Assembly: GCA_013297865.1 (NCBI GenBank) | Contig: JAAFIP010000002.1 | Location: 62,001-126,000 of the forward strand | Direction of reading: 5' to 3' | DNA length: 64,000 nucleotides | From: Polaromonas sp. | GTDB taxonomy: Bacteria > Pseudomonadota > Gammaproteobacteria > Burkholderiales > Burkholderiaceae_C | Part shown: positions 30,516 through 42,030 of the stretch, piece by piece | Numbering within the stretch: the stretch's first letter is position 1 | Layout: the number at the start of each line of letters is the position of its first letter | The notes under the pieces: generated by a model | What the model was told of the DNA's origin: nothing | The model's input: the letters and a program-made list of their open reading frames with translations, nothing else | The model's database searches: none | Program-made: the position numbers and the translations under genes

Positions 30516-31685
30516 CTAGAGTTCTTCAATCCGCCGTGCGGGATAGCTGTCCCAAGCCTGGCAGCCAGGGCATTGCCAGAAATGGCGTTGCGCTTCAAAG
30601 CCGCAAGCCGCGCAGCGGTAGCGCAGCAAAGGCACGGCGGCTTTATCCAGGGCTTTCTGGATATGCGGGTGATACTCTTCGTGCTCGAGTTTTTCACCAG
30701 ACAGCCAGCGGGCAGCAATGGCCAAAGAAGGTTCTTTTTCCAGATGCTGCACATACAGCTGACGCGCGTTGACAGCAGCGTGCGCATTGCTTTGGGCCTG
30801 CCCCAGTGCAATGATGGATTGCAGCACATCAATGGAGTGCGATTGCGCATAGTGTGCTTGCAATAGCTGCAGGGCATGCGCCTGCTGGCCACATTGCAGT
30901 GCCAGCTCCTGCAGACGCATGGCGATCAGCGGTGTGGCGGCCTGACCCTGCTCAATAACGCTAGAAAGACATTGGTAGGCCTCGGTAATGTGGCCATCCT
31001 GGCTCAGCAACGCTGCCAGCTCTATGCGCGCGCGGCTGGCGTCTGGGGCGTTGCTGACAGCCTGCTCCAGCAGCACCTTGGCTTTGGCCTTGGCTGCTGC
31101 ATCGCCCAGGGCTAGTGGAGCGGCCTGTTCGCACAGGTAGTGCGCGATGCGTGCACTGAAGTCACCCTGATCGGTATGTTGCAGCTGCTGAGCGATGCGG
31201 GCTGCAGCAGGCCAGTCGCGCGTGCGCTCATAGACCGCCAGGCGGGCCAGGCGGGCCTGCGGTTCGTAACGTGTGCCCTCCAGCTTGGACAGAGCGTCTT
31301 CTGCGCGGTCCAGCAGACCCGCCTTGAGGTAGTCCAGTGACAAGGCGTGCTGGGCGCGATCACGTTCGGTCTGCTTGAGGTCACCGCGCGAGAGCAGGTG
31401 CTCATGCACACGTACCGCCCGGTCATATTCGCCCCGTCGGCGAAACAGGTTGCCCAGCGCAAAATGCAGTTCGGAGGTGTCCGGGTCGTTTTGCACGGCT
31501 TCAATGAATGCATCAATGGCCAGGTCCTGCTGTTCGTTGAGCAGGTAGTTCAGACCTTTGAAATACGCTTTGGGCGAGCGCCGGTTTTCGATGCGCAACT
31601 GGCGCAAGTCCACCCGGGAAGCCAGCCAGCCCAGAACAAATGCCAGTGGCAAGCCGAGCAGTACCCAGGTGACGTCGATATCCAT
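30516..31685 (-). CDS. lapB: LPS assembly regulatory TPR protein
   Basis: N-terminal TM, TPR repeats, C-terminal rubredoxin-like CAACGF...CPGC. Confidence 0.93.
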   Translation of the reverse strand: MDIDVTWVLLGLPLAFVLGWLASRVDLRQLRIENRRSPKAYFKGLNYLLNEQQDLAIDAFIEAVQNDPDTSELHFALGNLFRRRGEYDRAVRVHEHLLSRGDLKQTERDRAQHALSLDYLKAGLLDRAEDALSKLEGTRYEPQARLARLAVYERTRDWPAAARIAQQLQHTDQGDFSARIAHYLCEQAAPLALGDAAAKAKAKVLLEQAVSNAPDASRARIELAALLSQDGHITEAYQCLSSVIEQGQAATPLIAMRLQELALQCGQQAHALQLLQAHYAQSHSIDVLQSIIALGQAQSNAHAAVNARQLYVQHLEKEPSLAIAARWLSGEKLEHEEYHPHIQKALDKAAVPLLRYRCAACGFEAQRHFWQCPGCQAWDSYPARRIEEL

Positions 31686-31691
31686 GCTGAA

Positions 31692-31985
31692 TTAAAGCCC
31701 TATCTGCGTGCTGTCGACCGCCACGCTGCTGTTGTCGCCTTGCTGGGCTTTGAGCTTGCGCACTTTGCTGCGCTGGCGCCACCAGCGTGGCACCATGGCC
31801 AGAGCACCCAGGGCAACTCCCGCAGCGAAGGCAATCAACACCAGGACAATCAACGGCGTTTTCCAGGTGTTGCCAAAAAAGAAGTGCGCTGTGACTTCGT
31901 GCTGGTTATTCAGCGCGAATGCAAACAGGGTAAAAAAAATGGCTGCCTTCAGTATCCACCGAAGCAGCCATAGGATCTTGTGCAT
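31692..31985 (-). CDS. lapA: LapA family protein (DUF1049)
   Basis: Two TM segments, FFGNTWKTPLIVLVLIAFAAGVALGAL; next to lapB. Confidence 0.88.
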   Translation of the reverse strand: MHKILWLLRWILKAAIFFTLFAFALNNQHEVTAHFFFGNTWKTPLIVLVLIAFAAGVALGALAMVPRWWRQRSKVRKLKAQQGDNSSVAVDSTQIGL

Positions 31986-32048
31986 GGTCGTTAAAGCGTG
32001 GTGTGGTCTTATTCTATCGACACATACGCTTTATTGACGCAACAAGAC

Positions 32049-32360
32049 TCAGAGTTTGTTTGCCGCACGCAACTCCTCGGTCCGGTTATCCACCGCTTCG
32101 CGCAAGGCTTTGCCTGGTTTGAAGTGGGGGACACGTTTTTCAGGAATGGTGACCGACTCGCCGGTGCGGGGGTTGCGCCCCACCCTGGGAGGACGGCGAT
32201 TGACCGAAAAACTGCCAAAACCGCGGATTTCGATACGATGGCCACGTACCAGGGCATCGCCCATCGCGTCCAGAATCGTCTTTACGGCGAATTCTGCATC
32301 ACGGTGGGTCAACTGATGGAATTGCGAAGCCAAAGCTTCGACAAGATCACTGCGTGTCAT
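32049..32360 (-). CDS. ihfB: integration host factor subunit beta
   Basis: [14 protein letters not shown]...[27 protein letters not shown]. Confidence 0.95.
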   Translation of the reverse strand: MTRSDLVEALASQFHQLTHRDAEFAVKTILDAMGDALVRGHRIEIRGFGSFSVNRRPPRVGRNPRTGESVTIPEKRVPHFKPGKALREAVDNRTEELRAANKL

Positions 32361-32390
32361 AGAGAGGGCATGACGCTAGCTTGCGCTCGC

Positions 32391-32422
32391 ATGGTTTCGC
32401 CGCCGCGAGGCAGCGAAACCAT
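32391..32422. promoter_or_regulatory. strong hairpin between rpsA and ihfB
   Basis: atggtttcgc-cgccgcgaggca-gcgaaaccat: 10-bp perfect stem plus inner gcc-gcga-ggc. Confidence 0.6.
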
Positions 32423-32433
32423 TACGTCATCAA

Positions 32434-34116
32434 TTAGCTGTTGTTGTCCAGCTTGGCGCGCAGCAATGCGCCCAGGCTGGTGGTGCCCGCATTTTCCTTG
32501 GCAGACTGCTGTGACAGGTTAGCCATGGCTTCCGTCTGGTCAGCCTGGTCTTTGGCTTTGATCGACAGCTGGATGTTGCGTGTCTTGCGGTCAATGTTGA
32601 CCACCACAGCAGTGACTTCGTCACCTTCCTTGAGCACATTGCGGGCATCTTCCACACGGTCACGGCCGATTTCGGAAGCACGCAGATAGCCCAGGATGTC
32701 TTCGCCCAGATCGATCTCGGCACCCTTGGCATCGACGGTTTTGACTTTACCGGTGACGATGGAGCCTTTGTCGTTGATCGAGGTGAAGGTGGTGAAGGGG
32801 TCGCTGTCCAGCTGCTTGATACCCAGGCTGATACGCTCGCGCTCGACGTCCACAGCCAGTACGATAGCTTCCACGTCCTGGCCTTTTTTGTAGTTGCGAA
32901 CAGCGGCTTCGCCAGTTTCGTTCCAGCTCAGGTCGCTCAGGTGCACCAGGCCGTCAATGCCAGCGGCCAGACCGACAAACACGCCAAAGTCGGTGATCGA
33001 CTTGATGGGGCCCTTGACGCGGTCACCGCGCTTGGTCTGGGCTGCAAATTCCTGCCATGGGTTGGCTTTGCACTGCTTCATGCCCAGAGAGATGCGGCGC
33101 TTGTCTTCGTCGATCTCCAGCACCATGACTTCGACTTCCTGGCCCATGGTGACCAGCTTGTTGGGGGCCACGTTCTTGTTGGTCCAGTCCATTTCGGACA
33201 CATGCACCAGGCCTTCAATGCCGGGTTCGATTTCCACAAACGCGCCGTAGTCGGCGATATTGGTGATCTTGCCGAACATGCGGGTGCCTGTGGGGTAACG
33301 GCGGTTCACGCCCATCCATGGGTCGTCGCCCATCTGCTTGAGGCCCAGGGATACACGGTTTTTCTCGGTGTCAAACTTGAGAATCTTGGCGGTGATCTCT
33401 TGACCAGGCTGCACCACCTCGGACGGGTGACGCACACGGCGCCAGGCCATGTCGGTGATGTGCAACAGGCCGTCCACACCGCCTAGGTCGACGAACGCGC
33501 CGTATTCGGTGATGTTTTTAACCACGCCTTGCACCACAGAGCCTTCTTTGAGGGTGGTCATCAGCTTGGCGCGCTCTTCGCCCATGCTGGCTTCGCGCAC
33601 GGCGCGGTGGCTCAGCACCACGTTGTTGCGCTTGCGGTCGAGCTTGATGACCTTGAATTCCAGAGTTTTGTTCTCGTAGGGCGAGAGATCCTTGAGAGGG
33701 CGTGCTTCGATCAGCGAACCAGGCAGGAAAGCGCGGATGCCGTTGACCATGACCATCAGGCCGCCCTTGACCTTGCCGCTGGTCTGGCCAGAGACAAATT
33801 CGCCGGACTCGAGGGCTTTTTCCAGGCTCATCCACGAAGCCAGACGCTTGGCGGTGTCGCGCGAGAGAATGGTGTCGCCGTAGCCGTTTTCGATCGAGCC
33901 GATGGCCACAGAGACGAAATCGCCCACTTTGACTTCCAGTTCGCCTTGGTCGTTCTTGAATTCGGCGATGTCGATGAAGGCTTCTGACTTGAGGCCGGCG
34001 TTCACGACGACGTGGTTGTGGTCCATCCGCACCACTTCGGCGGTAATGACCTCACCTGCGCGCATTTCTGAGCGCGTTAGGGATTCTTCAAAGAGGGCTG
34101 CAAAAGATTCAGACAT
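32434..34116 (-). CDS. rpsA: 30S ribosomal protein S1
   Basis: Multiple S1 domains; start trimmed to [13 protein letters not shown]. Confidence 0.97.
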   Translation of the reverse strand: MSESFAALFEESLTRSEMRAGEVITAEVVRMDHNHVVVNAGLKSEAFIDIAEFKNDQGELEVKVGDFVSVAIGSIENGYGDTILSRDTAKRLASWMSLEKALESGEFVSGQTSGKVKGGLMVMVNGIRAFLPGSLIEARPLKDLSPYENKTLEFKVIKLDRKRNNVVLSHRAVREASMGEERAKLMTTLKEGSVVQGVVKNITEYGAFVDLGGVDGLLHITDMAWRRVRHPSEVVQPGQEITAKILKFDTEKNRVSLGLKQMGDDPWMGVNRRYPTGTRMFGKITNIADYGAFVEIEPGIEGLVHVSEMDWTNKNVAPNKLVTMGQEVEVMVLEIDEDKRRISLGMKQCKANPWQEFAAQTKRGDRVKGPIKSITDFGVFVGLAAGIDGLVHLSDLSWNETGEAAVRNYKKGQDVEAIVLAVDVERERISLGIKQLDSDPFTTFTSINDKGSIVTGKVKTVDAKGAEIDLGEDILGYLRASEIGRDRVEDARNVLKEGDEVTAVVVNIDRKTRNIQLSIKAKDQADQTEAMANLSQQSAKENAGTTSLGALLRAKLDNNS

Positions 34117-34180
34117 GTTTTTCCTAAATGCAACAAGGATAGCCACAACGCTGATATGCGTCTCAATACAGCAACGGGAT

Positions 34181-34209
34181 TGCTACTGTTTCTATAGCTG
34201 CTTGCGCGG
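34181..34209 (+). repeat. partial/divergent interspersed repeat copy H
   Basis: tgctactgtttctatagctgcttgcgcgg aligns with the hairpin half of the family. Confidence 0.45.
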
Positions 34210-34308
34210 GTTGTACGGTGCTGCGCGCTACCGTGGTTAAGTTGATAAATCCTGCGGGCTAGGGCGCATGCTGCGCGAAAGGAACCCCCAGGGCCGGTGA
34301 GTTCAGGC

Positions 34309-36312
34309 TTACGCCAGAACTCTGCTGCGCCACGCGTCCAACACGATGTCGACCGACTGTTCGATCGACAAGGCTGAGTTGTCCAGTTGCACAGCATCTT
34401 CAGCAGCTTTCAAAGGCGCTGCACTGCGACCGGAGTCTCTGGCGTCACGCTCTTGCAAATCTGAACGAAGACTGTCGAGTTTAGCAGAAATTCCCTTTGA
34501 AATCAACTGCTTATGGCGCCGCTCAGCGCGTTGGGCGGCACTCGCTGTAAGGAAGATTTTCAGTGGTGCAGTGGGGAAAATGACTGTGCCCATGTCACGA
34601 CCATCGGCTACCAGGCCTGGCAGTTGGGCAAAACTCAGTTGCAAATGCTTCAAAGCGGTGCGTACCGCGGGGAAAACCGAGACTTTGGAGGCGCCTATGC
34701 CCATCGCTTCGCTACGGATGAGCTCGGAGACGTCATCTTCGTTGAGCAGCACGCTGTGGCCTTCGAAAACCACCGGCAGATGGGCGGCAATCTGGGCCAA
34801 AGCAGCTTCGTCGTCCCAGTCAACCCCCGCACGCTGCGCAGCCAAGGCCGTCAGTCGGTACAAAGCACCCGAATCAAGGTAGTGGTAGCCCAGGCGCTGG
34901 GCCACCTGGCTGGCCAGGGTGCCCTTGCCCGAGGCGGTTGGACCGTCCACACAGATCACAGGCACCTGGTGGGCCTGAGCTACGCTGAACAGCACCTCAA
35001 AGTAATCCGGAAAGGTCTTGGCTACACATTTGGGATCTTCGATGCGCAGCATCTTGCGGGCGGGATTGAAGGCAGCCAGCGAAAAACACATGGCGATGCG
35101 GTGGTCGTCATAGGTGTGGATACTGGCCGATGTCCAGTGTGATGCAGTGCTGGTGTCACTCGATGCCATTGCAGGGGGCGTGATCTGGATAAAGTCGGCA
35201 CCATCGACCACAGTGGCGCCCAGCTTGCGCAGCTCGCAGGCCATGGCGGCAATGCGGTCGGTCTCTTTGACTCGCCAGCTTGCAATATTGCGCAGCGTGG
35301 TGGTGCCCTCGGCATACAGTGCCATCACAGCCAGGGTCATGGCGGCATCGGGGATATGGTTGCAGTCCAGGTCAATAGCCTTGAGCGGCCAAGCGCCCTG
35401 GCGAATGTCCAGGTGGTTGGGCCCGCTGTCGATCTGCGCGCCCATCATGGCGGCGGCTTCGATAAAACGGATGTCGCCCTGAATGGAGTCTTTGCCCAGG
35501 CCTTCAATGCGTATGCTGGCCTGGCCCTGGCCCGTGGCAATGGCACCCAAAGCGACAAAATAGCTGGCAGACGAGGCATCGGCCTCCACATAGATGCTGC
35601 CAGGAGACTGATAGCGGCTGCCCGCAGGGATGGTGAACCTCTGCCAGCCATCGCGCTGCACGCGGATGCCAAAGCGCGCCAGCAAATTCAGCGTGATCTC
35701 GATGTAGGGCTTGGAGATGAGTTCACCCACGACATCGATGACAACATCTTGGCTGGCCACCAGCGGCAGGGCCATCAGCAGCGCCGTCAGGAACTGGCTG
35801 GAGACATCGCCGCGCACAGCAATGGGCGCGTCCAGGCGCAAGTTGGGCTGGCCGATGCGCAAAGGGGGGTAACCTTCATTGCCCGAATAGTCCACCGTGC
35901 AGCCGAGCTGGCGCAAGGCATCCACCAGGTCGCCAATCGGACGCTCGTGCATGCGGGCCACACCCGAGAGGGTGAAATCACCGCCCAGCACGGCCAAGGC
36001 GGCGGTCAGCGGACGCATCGCGGTGCCCGCATTGCCCAGAAAAAGCTGGGCGGGGCTGCGGGGTTTGTGAGCGCCCAGCCCGGTGATGGCCAGAGTGCCG
36101 CCTGTCCTGTCAATCACGCAGCCCAACTGCTGCAAGGCGTCCAGCATGACGCGGGTGTCATCCGAGTCGAGCAGATCGTGCACCACAGTGCGGCCTTCGC
36201 TCAGGGCGGCCAGAAGCAGGACGCGGTTGGAAATGCTTTTGGAGCCTGGCAAGCGCACGGTGCCCTGGGCGCTGGCCAGGGCGGGCAAATCAAGAAATGC
36301 AGTGCTGTACAT
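34309..36312 (-). CDS. aroA-cmk: bifunctional 3-phosphoshikimate 1-carboxyvinyltransferase / cytidylate kinase
   Basis: [17 protein letters not shown] (EPSPS) and [35 protein letters not shown] (CMP kinase) in one ORF; start trimmed to MYSTAFLDL. Confidence 0.93.
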   Translation of the reverse strand: MYSTAFLDLPALASAQGTVRLPGSKSISNRVLLLAALSEGRTVVHDLLDSDDTRVMLDALQQLGCVIDRTGGTLAITGLGAHKPRSPAQLFLGNAGTAMRPLTAALAVLGGDFTLSGVARMHERPIGDLVDALRQLGCTVDYSGNEGYPPLRIGQPNLRLDAPIAVRGDVSSQFLTALLMALPLVASQDVVIDVVGELISKPYIEITLNLLARFGIRVQRDGWQRFTIPAGSRYQSPGSIYVEADASSASYFVALGAIATGQGQASIRIEGLGKDSIQGDIRFIEAAAMMGAQIDSGPNHLDIRQGAWPLKAIDLDCNHIPDAAMTLAVMALYAEGTTTLRNIASWRVKETDRIAAMACELRKLGATVVDGADFIQITPPAMASSDTSTASHWTSASIHTYDDHRIAMCFSLAAFNPARKMLRIEDPKCVAKTFPDYFEVLFSVAQAHQVPVICVDGPTASGKGTLASQVAQRLGYHYLDSGALYRLTALAAQRAGVDWDDEAALAQIAAHLPVVFEGHSVLLNEDDVSELIRSEAMGIGASKVSVFPAVRTALKHLQLSFAQLPGLVADGRDMGTVIFPTAPLKIFLTASAAQRAERRHKQLISKGISAKLDSLRSDLQERDARDSGRSAAPLKAAEDAVQLDNSALSIEQSVDIVLDAWRSRVLA

Positions 36313-36340
36313 CCGCGTGCTGTGGCAAAACCGGGGGAGT

Positions 36341-37210
36341 TTATTTGCGTGACGCCATGCGCCATTGTGCGCGGGTGAGGCTGGCCTTGTCGATCTCGGC
36401 TTCGAGCGCATCGGAATCATCGCTCAAGATCATCTGCTCCATCTGTATCATGGCCTTCTGAAACAGACGCGACTGGGCCAGCAGCTCCTGCTTGTTGGCC
36501 ATCAGCACATCACGCCACAGATGCGCGTCGCTGGCAGCGATGCGCGTGAAATCCCGAAAGCCTGGGCCCGCCAGGGACAGATAGTCACGGCCATTGGGCT
36601 GTTGGGTGATGGCATTCATCAGGGCGAATGCAATCAGGTGGGGCAAATGGCTGACTGCCGCATAAGCCGCATCATGGGCCTCGGGCGACATTTTGAGCAC
36701 CTGGCAGCCCAGCGCAGTCCACAGGTCGGTGGCTTTTTGCAATTGGACGACCTGAGTGCGCTCGGTGGGTGTAATGATGACCTGCTTGCCAAAATAAAGA
36801 TCCGCGTCCGCATGCTCTACACCAGCAACTTCTTTGCCGGCAATCGGGTGCGCTGCGACAAACACGCCAGCCTGGTCCTTGAGCACGCGGCGTGAGGCAT
36901 CTACCACATCGCGCTTGGTGGAGCCCACATCCATGATCAGCATATTGGGGGTGATCAGGTGCTTGATGGCCTTGAAACTCGCTTCGGTGGCCGACACCGG
37001 CACCGCCAGCAGCACCAGATCAGCGCCTGAGACAGCCATCAGCGCCGAAGGGGCCTCGACATCGATCACGCCGAGCTGGCGCGCACGCTCAGTGGTTGAC
37101 GGCGACTTGCTGTAGCCGACCACGCGCTTGACCAGGCCAGCTTTTTTGAGCGCCAGTGCGAACGAGCCTCCCATCAAGCCGCAGCCTATCAAGCCTAGTT
37201 GTTCAAACAT
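36341..37210 (-). CDS. tyrA: prephenate dehydrogenase
   Basis: [37 protein letters not shown]. Confidence 0.94.
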   Translation of the reverse strand: MFEQLGLIGCGLMGGSFALALKKAGLVKRVVGYSKSPSTTERARQLGVIDVEAPSALMAVSGADLVLLAVPVSATEASFKAIKHLITPNMLIMDVGSTKRDVVDASRRVLKDQAGVFVAAHPIAGKEVAGVEHADADLYFGKQVIITPTERTQVVQLQKATDLWTALGCQVLKMSPEAHDAAYAAVSHLPHLIAFALMNAITQQPNGRDYLSLAGPGFRDFTRIAASDAHLWRDVLMANKQELLAQSRLFQKAMIQMEQMILSDDSDALEAEIDKASLTRAQWRMASRK

Positions 37211-37237
37211 CGTGTGCCTTTGTGTTTCTGGTTTTAA

Positions 37238-38332
37238 TTATGCACTGGCTGGATAGGTGCCCAGCACTTTGTAGAAAGCACACAGACTGCGCAGCTCTGC
37301 CAACGCGGCGGCGACATGGGGCTGGGCAGCGTGGCCTGCGAGATCGATATAAAAATAATACTCCCACTGCCCGGTGCGCGCAGGGCGCGATTCAAACCGG
37401 GTCATAGAGACGCCATGGTTTTTCAGCGGGACCAGCAGGTCGTGCACCGCGCCAGGCTTGTTGGGCACGGACACAATCAGGCTGGTGCAGTCCTTGCCGC
37501 TGGCCTGGGGTGCAGCCAGCGTATCAGGCAGGCAGATGATGCTAAAGCGTGTGCGGTTGAAGGCGTCGTCCTGCACGGCATGGGCCGCAATATGCAGGCC
37601 AAACTGCGAGGCCGCGCGTTCGCTGGCCAAAGCCGCCCAGGCGGGGTTGTCCGCTGCCAGGCGAGCACCTTCTGCGTTGCTGGACACCGCGCGGCGCTGT
37701 GCGTGAGGCAAGTGCTTGTTAAGCCACTCCTGGCATTGTGCCAGCGCCAGCTGATGGGCCAGCACGACCTCAATGCCCTCGAGCGAATCAGTTTTGCGCA
37801 GCACGTTGTGGCGCACCATCAGGCTGACTTCGCCCACCACATGGGCGGGGGTGTGCAAAAACAGATCGAGCGAGCGGGTGACTACGCCTTCGGTGGAGTT
37901 TTCCACACCCACCACTCCATACTGCGCAGTGCCCGCCGCTGTGGCGTGGAAAACCTCGTCAAAGTTGGCGCAGTAAATCAGCTCTACGCTGCTGCCGAAG
38001 AATTCAATGGCGGCCTGCTCGCAGAAAGTGCCTGCCGGGCCCAGCACGGCCACGCGCTGCGGGGCCTCCAGGCTGCGGCAGGCCGACATGACTTCGCGCC
38101 AGATATGGCTGATATTTTCGGCTTTCAGGGGGCCTGTGTTGGCATCCTGCAGGCCGCGAATCACCTGTGCTTCGCGCTCGGGACGGTAGACGCCAGAGCC
38201 TTCGATGCGTTTGATTTCACCAACTTCGTTGGCCAGACTGGCGCGCTGGTTGAGCAAAGCCAACAGCTGCAGGTCCAGCGCATCAATATCAACACGCAAC
38301 TGGGCCAGAGAGCGTAAAGGGGCTTTACTCAT
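37238..38332 (-). CDS. pheA: chorismate mutase / prephenate dehydratase (P-protein)
   Basis: LAQLRVDIDALDLQLLALLNQRA; GPAGTFCEQAAIEFFG; ESRPARTGQWEYYFYIDLAGH; start trimmed to MSKAPLRS. Confidence 0.95.
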   Translation of the reverse strand: MSKAPLRSLAQLRVDIDALDLQLLALLNQRASLANEVGEIKRIEGSGVYRPEREAQVIRGLQDANTGPLKAENISHIWREVMSACRSLEAPQRVAVLGPAGTFCEQAAIEFFGSSVELIYCANFDEVFHATAAGTAQYGVVGVENSTEGVVTRSLDLFLHTPAHVVGEVSLMVRHNVLRKTDSLEGIEVVLAHQLALAQCQEWLNKHLPHAQRRAVSSNAEGARLAADNPAWAALASERAASQFGLHIAAHAVQDDAFNRTRFSIICLPDTLAAPQASGKDCTSLIVSVPNKPGAVHDLLVPLKNHGVSMTRFESRPARTGQWEYYFYIDLAGHAAQPHVAAALAELRSLCAFYKVLGTYPASA

Positions 38333-38342
38333 ACATGCGTGA

Positions 38343-38966
38343 TCAGGGTTTTTTGGCAGGGGCAGAGGAGGGCGCGGGTGCAGGCGCAGGCGCTGGGGCA
38401 CCATTCGGAGCAGGCGTGCCGGTGATCTTGGCCGCTGTCGCATCGAAAGCCTTACCGCGCGACTCCACATCAGCGCGTGTGCCGTCGACGATGGCTTTGA
38501 CATACACATTGCCCAGCTCAGGCGCTGTGCTCTGGTATTTCTTGTACGCAGGGGCTTCCATCAGGGCGGCCAGCTGCTTGAGCTCGTCTTCGCTGAAACG
38601 CTCGGTGTAAGCCGTCACCAGGGCATCGCTGCGCACTTTGGCCGCCTGTGCTGTCACGGCCTTGAGTGTGGCGTCGTTGAATTTTTTCAGTTCCGCATCC
38701 AGTGCGGTCACCGCACTTTGCCGCTTGGCCTCGGGCATTGCGGCTACGCGGTCGCTCCAGTTGCCAATCAACTGCTGCGTGGCAGAGCCCGCAATCTGCT
38801 CAAGCAGGCGGTCCATTTCAGGGCCTGCCTGCGCAGCCACCACGCGCGCTGCCAGGGTGCGCTTGGCATCGGTGGTTTGGGCATGAATGGGGCCACTAGC
38901 CCAATAGAATATCGCGGCGGCAGCTACGATTTTAGTAGCAAATTTGATGAATTGAAATGATGTCAT
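38343..38966 (-). CDS. secreted DUF2059-like protein
   Basis: Signal peptide MTSFQFIKFATKIVAAAAIFYWASGPIHA; ALVTAYTERFSEDELKQLAALMEAPAYKKY. Confidence 0.75.
   Translation of the reverse strand: MTSFQFIKFATKIVAAAAIFYWASGPIHAQTTDAKRTLAARVVAAQAGPEMDRLLEQIAGSATQQLIGNWSDRVAAMPEAKRQSAVTALDAELKKFNDATLKAVTAQAAKVRSDALVTAYTERFSEDELKQLAALMEAPAYKKYQSTAPELGNVYVKAIVDGTRADVESRGKAFDATAAKITGTPAPNGAPAPAPAPAPSSAPAKKP
38889..38947 (-). repeat. interspersed repeat copy C (encodes signal-peptide core of DUF2059 gene)
   Basis: gggccactagcccaatagaatatcgcggcggcagctacgattttagtagc. Confidence 0.88.
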
Positions 38967-39023
38967 GGTGTGTGTCCTCAGTAAGGCTGGCAACGCGGGC
39001 AGGCCGCGTTGCGCTGCGTGGGA

Positions 39024-41714
39024 TTACTTGGCAGATTCGCCGTTATCAGTGTCGCCCCCATTTGCACCACCGTTGTTACCGTTTGCTTCACCGTCTATCG
39101 CGTCATCCACGCCTTCACCCGCATCGGCTACCGCATCGTTTTCAACAATACGCTGCAGGCCGCTGAGCTTGGAGCCTGCGTCCAGCGCAATCAGGGTCAC
39201 GCCCTGCGTGGCGCGGCCCAGCTCGCGCATCTCGGCAACGCGGGTGCGCACCAGCACGCCCTTGTCGGTGATCATCATGATTTCGTCATCGGCATGCACC
39301 AGCGTGGCGGCCACGATTTTGCCGTTGCGCTCAGACTGCTGGATGGCGATCATGCCCTTGGTGCCGCGTCCGTGGCGGGTATATTCGCCAATCGGGGTGC
39401 GTTTGCCGTAGCCGTTCTCGGTGGCGGTCAGCACGCTTTGCAGCTCGTCTTCGGCCACCAACATGGCGATCACGCTCTGGCCTTCGTCCAGCGTCATACC
39501 GCGCACACCGCGTGCCGTGCGGCCCACGGCACGTACGTCGTCTTCGTCAAAGCGCACGGCCTTGCCGCCGTCGCTGAACAGCATCACGTCGTGTTTGCCG
39601 TCAGTAATGGCTGCGCCAATCAAATAGTCGCCTTCGTCCAAGTCCACCGCGATGATGCCGCCTTTGCGTGGGTTGTTGAAGTCTTCCAGCGGCGTCTTTT
39701 TCACCGTGCCCATGGAGGTGGCCATGAAGACAAAATGGTCGGCCGGGAAGCTACGGTTGTCGCCTGTGAGGGCCAGCACCACGTTGATCTTTTCGCCCTC
39801 TTGCAGCGGGAACATGTTGACAATCGGCCGGCCACGCGAGCCGCGGGTGCCAGCGGGCACCTCCCACACCTTGAGCCAGTACATGCGGCCCCGGTTGGAA
39901 AAGCACAGCAAATAGTCATGGGTGTTGGCAATGAAGAGCTGGTCGATCCAGTCGTCTTCCTTGGTCTGCGTGGCCTGCTTGCCGCGCCCGCCGCGTTTTT
40001 GCGCGCGGTATTCAGACAGGGGCTGGCTCTTGATGTAGCCGCTGTGCGAAAGGGTAACCACCATGTCGGTCGGCGTGATCAAGTCCTCGGTGGACATGTC
40101 CTGCGCGTTATGCTCGATCTGGCTGCGGCGTGCACCCAGCTTGGTTTGGCCAAACTCGGTTTTGATGGCAATCAGCTCGTCGCTGATGATGACCGATACA
40201 CGCTCGGGCTTGGCCAGAATGTCCAGCAGGTCTTCGATGACCGACATGACTTCCTTGTATTCAGCCACGATCTTGTCCTGCTCCAGGCCGGTCAAGCGCT
40301 GCAGGCGCATGTTCAGGATTTCGGTGGTCTGCGCTTCGCTCAAGCGGTACAGGCCATCTTTTTGCAGGCCAAACTGCGCTTCCATGCCATTGGGGCGGTA
40401 GTCATCGGCATTGACCGCGCTGCCGTCGGCGCGGGTGCGGGTGAGCATTTCCTTGACGATCTTGCTGTCCCACACCTTGGTCATCAGCTCGGCTTTGGCC
40501 ACGGGTGGAGTCGGCGCATTGCGGATGATGCGGATGAACTCGTCAATATTGGCCAGGGCCACGGCCAGGCCTTCGAGCAAGTGACCGCGATCGCGCGCTT
40601 TGCGCAGCTCAAATACAGTGCGGCGTGTAACCACCTCGCGGCGGTGTTCCAGAAATACCTGCACCAGGTCGCGCAAGTTGCAAAGCTTTGGCTGGCCGTC
40701 GATCAGCGCTACCATATTGATACCGAAGGTATCCTGCAATTGCGTCTGTTTGTAAAGATTGTTAAGCACCACCTCGGGTACTTCGCCGCGCTTGAGCTCA
40801 ATCACCAGGCGCATGCCTGACTTGTCAGACTCGTCCTGGATATGCGAGATGCCTTCGAGTTTTTTCTCGTGCACCAGCTCGGCCATACGCTCCTGCAGCG
40901 TCTTTTTGTTCACCTGGTAAGGCAGCTCGTCCACGATGATGGACTGGCGGTTGCCTTTGTCGATGTCTTCAAAGTGCACCTTGGCACGCATCACGACGCG
41001 GCCACGGCCTGTGCGGTAGCCCTCTTTGACGCCGGACAGGCCATAAATGATGCCGGCAGTAGGAAAGTCGGGCGCAGGAATGATCTCGATCAGCTCATCC
41101 ACCGTAGCCTGTGGGTTTTTCAGCAGGTGCAGGCAGGCGTCGACCACTTCGTTGAGGTTGTGCGGCGGAATATTGGTGGCCATACCCACGGCAATGCCCG
41201 TGGAGCCGTTGACCAGCAGGTTGGGCAGCCGCGTGGGCATGACCAGGGGTTCTTTTTCGCTGCCATCGTAGTTAGGGCCGAAGTCAACTGTCTCCTTGTC
41301 CAGATCGGCCAGCACTTCGTGGGCGATTTTGGCCAGGCGGATTTCGGTGTACCGCATGGCGGCGGGGTTGTCACCGTCTACCGAGCCAAAGTTGCCCTGG
41401 CCGTCCACCAGCATGTGGCGCAGCGAAAAGTCCTGTGCCATGCGCACAATGGTGTCATATACAGCGGTATCGCCGTGGGGGTGGTATTTACCGATCACAT
41501 CGCCCACGATACGGGCGGATTTTTTGTAAGGGCGGTTGTAATCGTTGTTCAGCTCGTGCATCGCAAACAATACACGGCGGTGCACCGGTTTGAGGCCATC
41601 GCGGGCATCGGGCAGGGCGCGGCCCACGATCACGCTCATGGCGTAATCTAAATAGCTGCGGCGCATTTCCTCTTCAAGACTGATGGGCAGAGTTTCTTTG
41701 GCAAATTGGGTCAT
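39024..41714 (-). CDS. gyrA: DNA gyrase subunit A
   Basis: [52 protein letters not shown]. Confidence 0.98.
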   Translation of the reverse strand: MTQFAKETLPISLEEEMRRSYLDYAMSVIVGRALPDARDGLKPVHRRVLFAMHELNNDYNRPYKKSARIVGDVIGKYHPHGDTAVYDTIVRMAQDFSLRHMLVDGQGNFGSVDGDNPAAMRYTEIRLAKIAHEVLADLDKETVDFGPNYDGSEKEPLVMPTRLPNLLVNGSTGIAVGMATNIPPHNLNEVVDACLHLLKNPQATVDELIEIIPAPDFPTAGIIYGLSGVKEGYRTGRGRVVMRAKVHFEDIDKGNRQSIIVDELPYQVNKKTLQERMAELVHEKKLEGISHIQDESDKSGMRLVIELKRGEVPEVVLNNLYKQTQLQDTFGINMVALIDGQPKLCNLRDLVQVFLEHRREVVTRRTVFELRKARDRGHLLEGLAVALANIDEFIRIIRNAPTPPVAKAELMTKVWDSKIVKEMLTRTRADGSAVNADDYRPNGMEAQFGLQKDGLYRLSEAQTTEILNMRLQRLTGLEQDKIVAEYKEVMSVIEDLLDILAKPERVSVIISDELIAIKTEFGQTKLGARRSQIEHNAQDMSTEDLITPTDMVVTLSHSGYIKSQPLSEYRAQKRGGRGKQATQTKEDDWIDQLFIANTHDYLLCFSNRGRMYWLKVWEVPAGTRGSRGRPIVNMFPLQEGEKINVVLALTGDNRSFPADHFVFMATSMGTVKKTPLEDFNNPRKGGIIAVDLDEGDYLIGAAITDGKHDVMLFSDGGKAVRFDEDDVRAVGRTARGVRGMTLDEGQSVIAMLVAEDELQSVLTATENGYGKRTPIGEYTRHGRGTKGMIAIQQSERNGKIVAATLVHADDEIMMITDKGVLVRTRVAEMRELGRATQGVTLIALDAGSKLSGLQRIVENDAVADAGEGVDDAIDGEANGNNGGANGGDTDNGESAK

Positions 41715-41926
41715 ATTTCAGCGTGAAAATCAGTCTCGTGGAGTGAACTTGCATCTAGAGCGGGTCGGCAGGCTACCCTTAACCTGCTGATTTTAGCTGG
41801 CTTTGGGCGCTGTCCCGGACCACTTGGCTGACATTGCGCACAGGCATATTGCGGGTGCTGTTGTCTGTGGTTTTGTCGCGCCCAAGCAACATTAGCGGGC
41901 CGCTGGCGTGTGTTGTAACAGCAAAT

Positions 41927-41955
41927 TTGGTTGCGGGCGCGGGCTGTGGCACAAT
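41927..41955 (+). promoter_or_regulatory. possible sigma70 promoter for ompA-like gene
   Basis: TTGGTT - 17 nt - CACAAT by eye. Confidence 0.3.
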
Positions 41956-42030
41956 CAGTCCACGAGTTAATTTGTTTCTGGCAAGAAACTCGCCTTGGCA
42001 CAGCTCGCGCTGTAGTATCAAATTTTGAGG

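Noticed and set aside
35356-36378. 340-aa ORF antisense to aroA
   Set aside because: Mirrors the aroA reading frame; no independent support.
39009-40820. 603-aa ORF antisense to gyrA
   Set aside because: Sense strand is unambiguous GyrA; the antisense protein shows no recognisable motifs.
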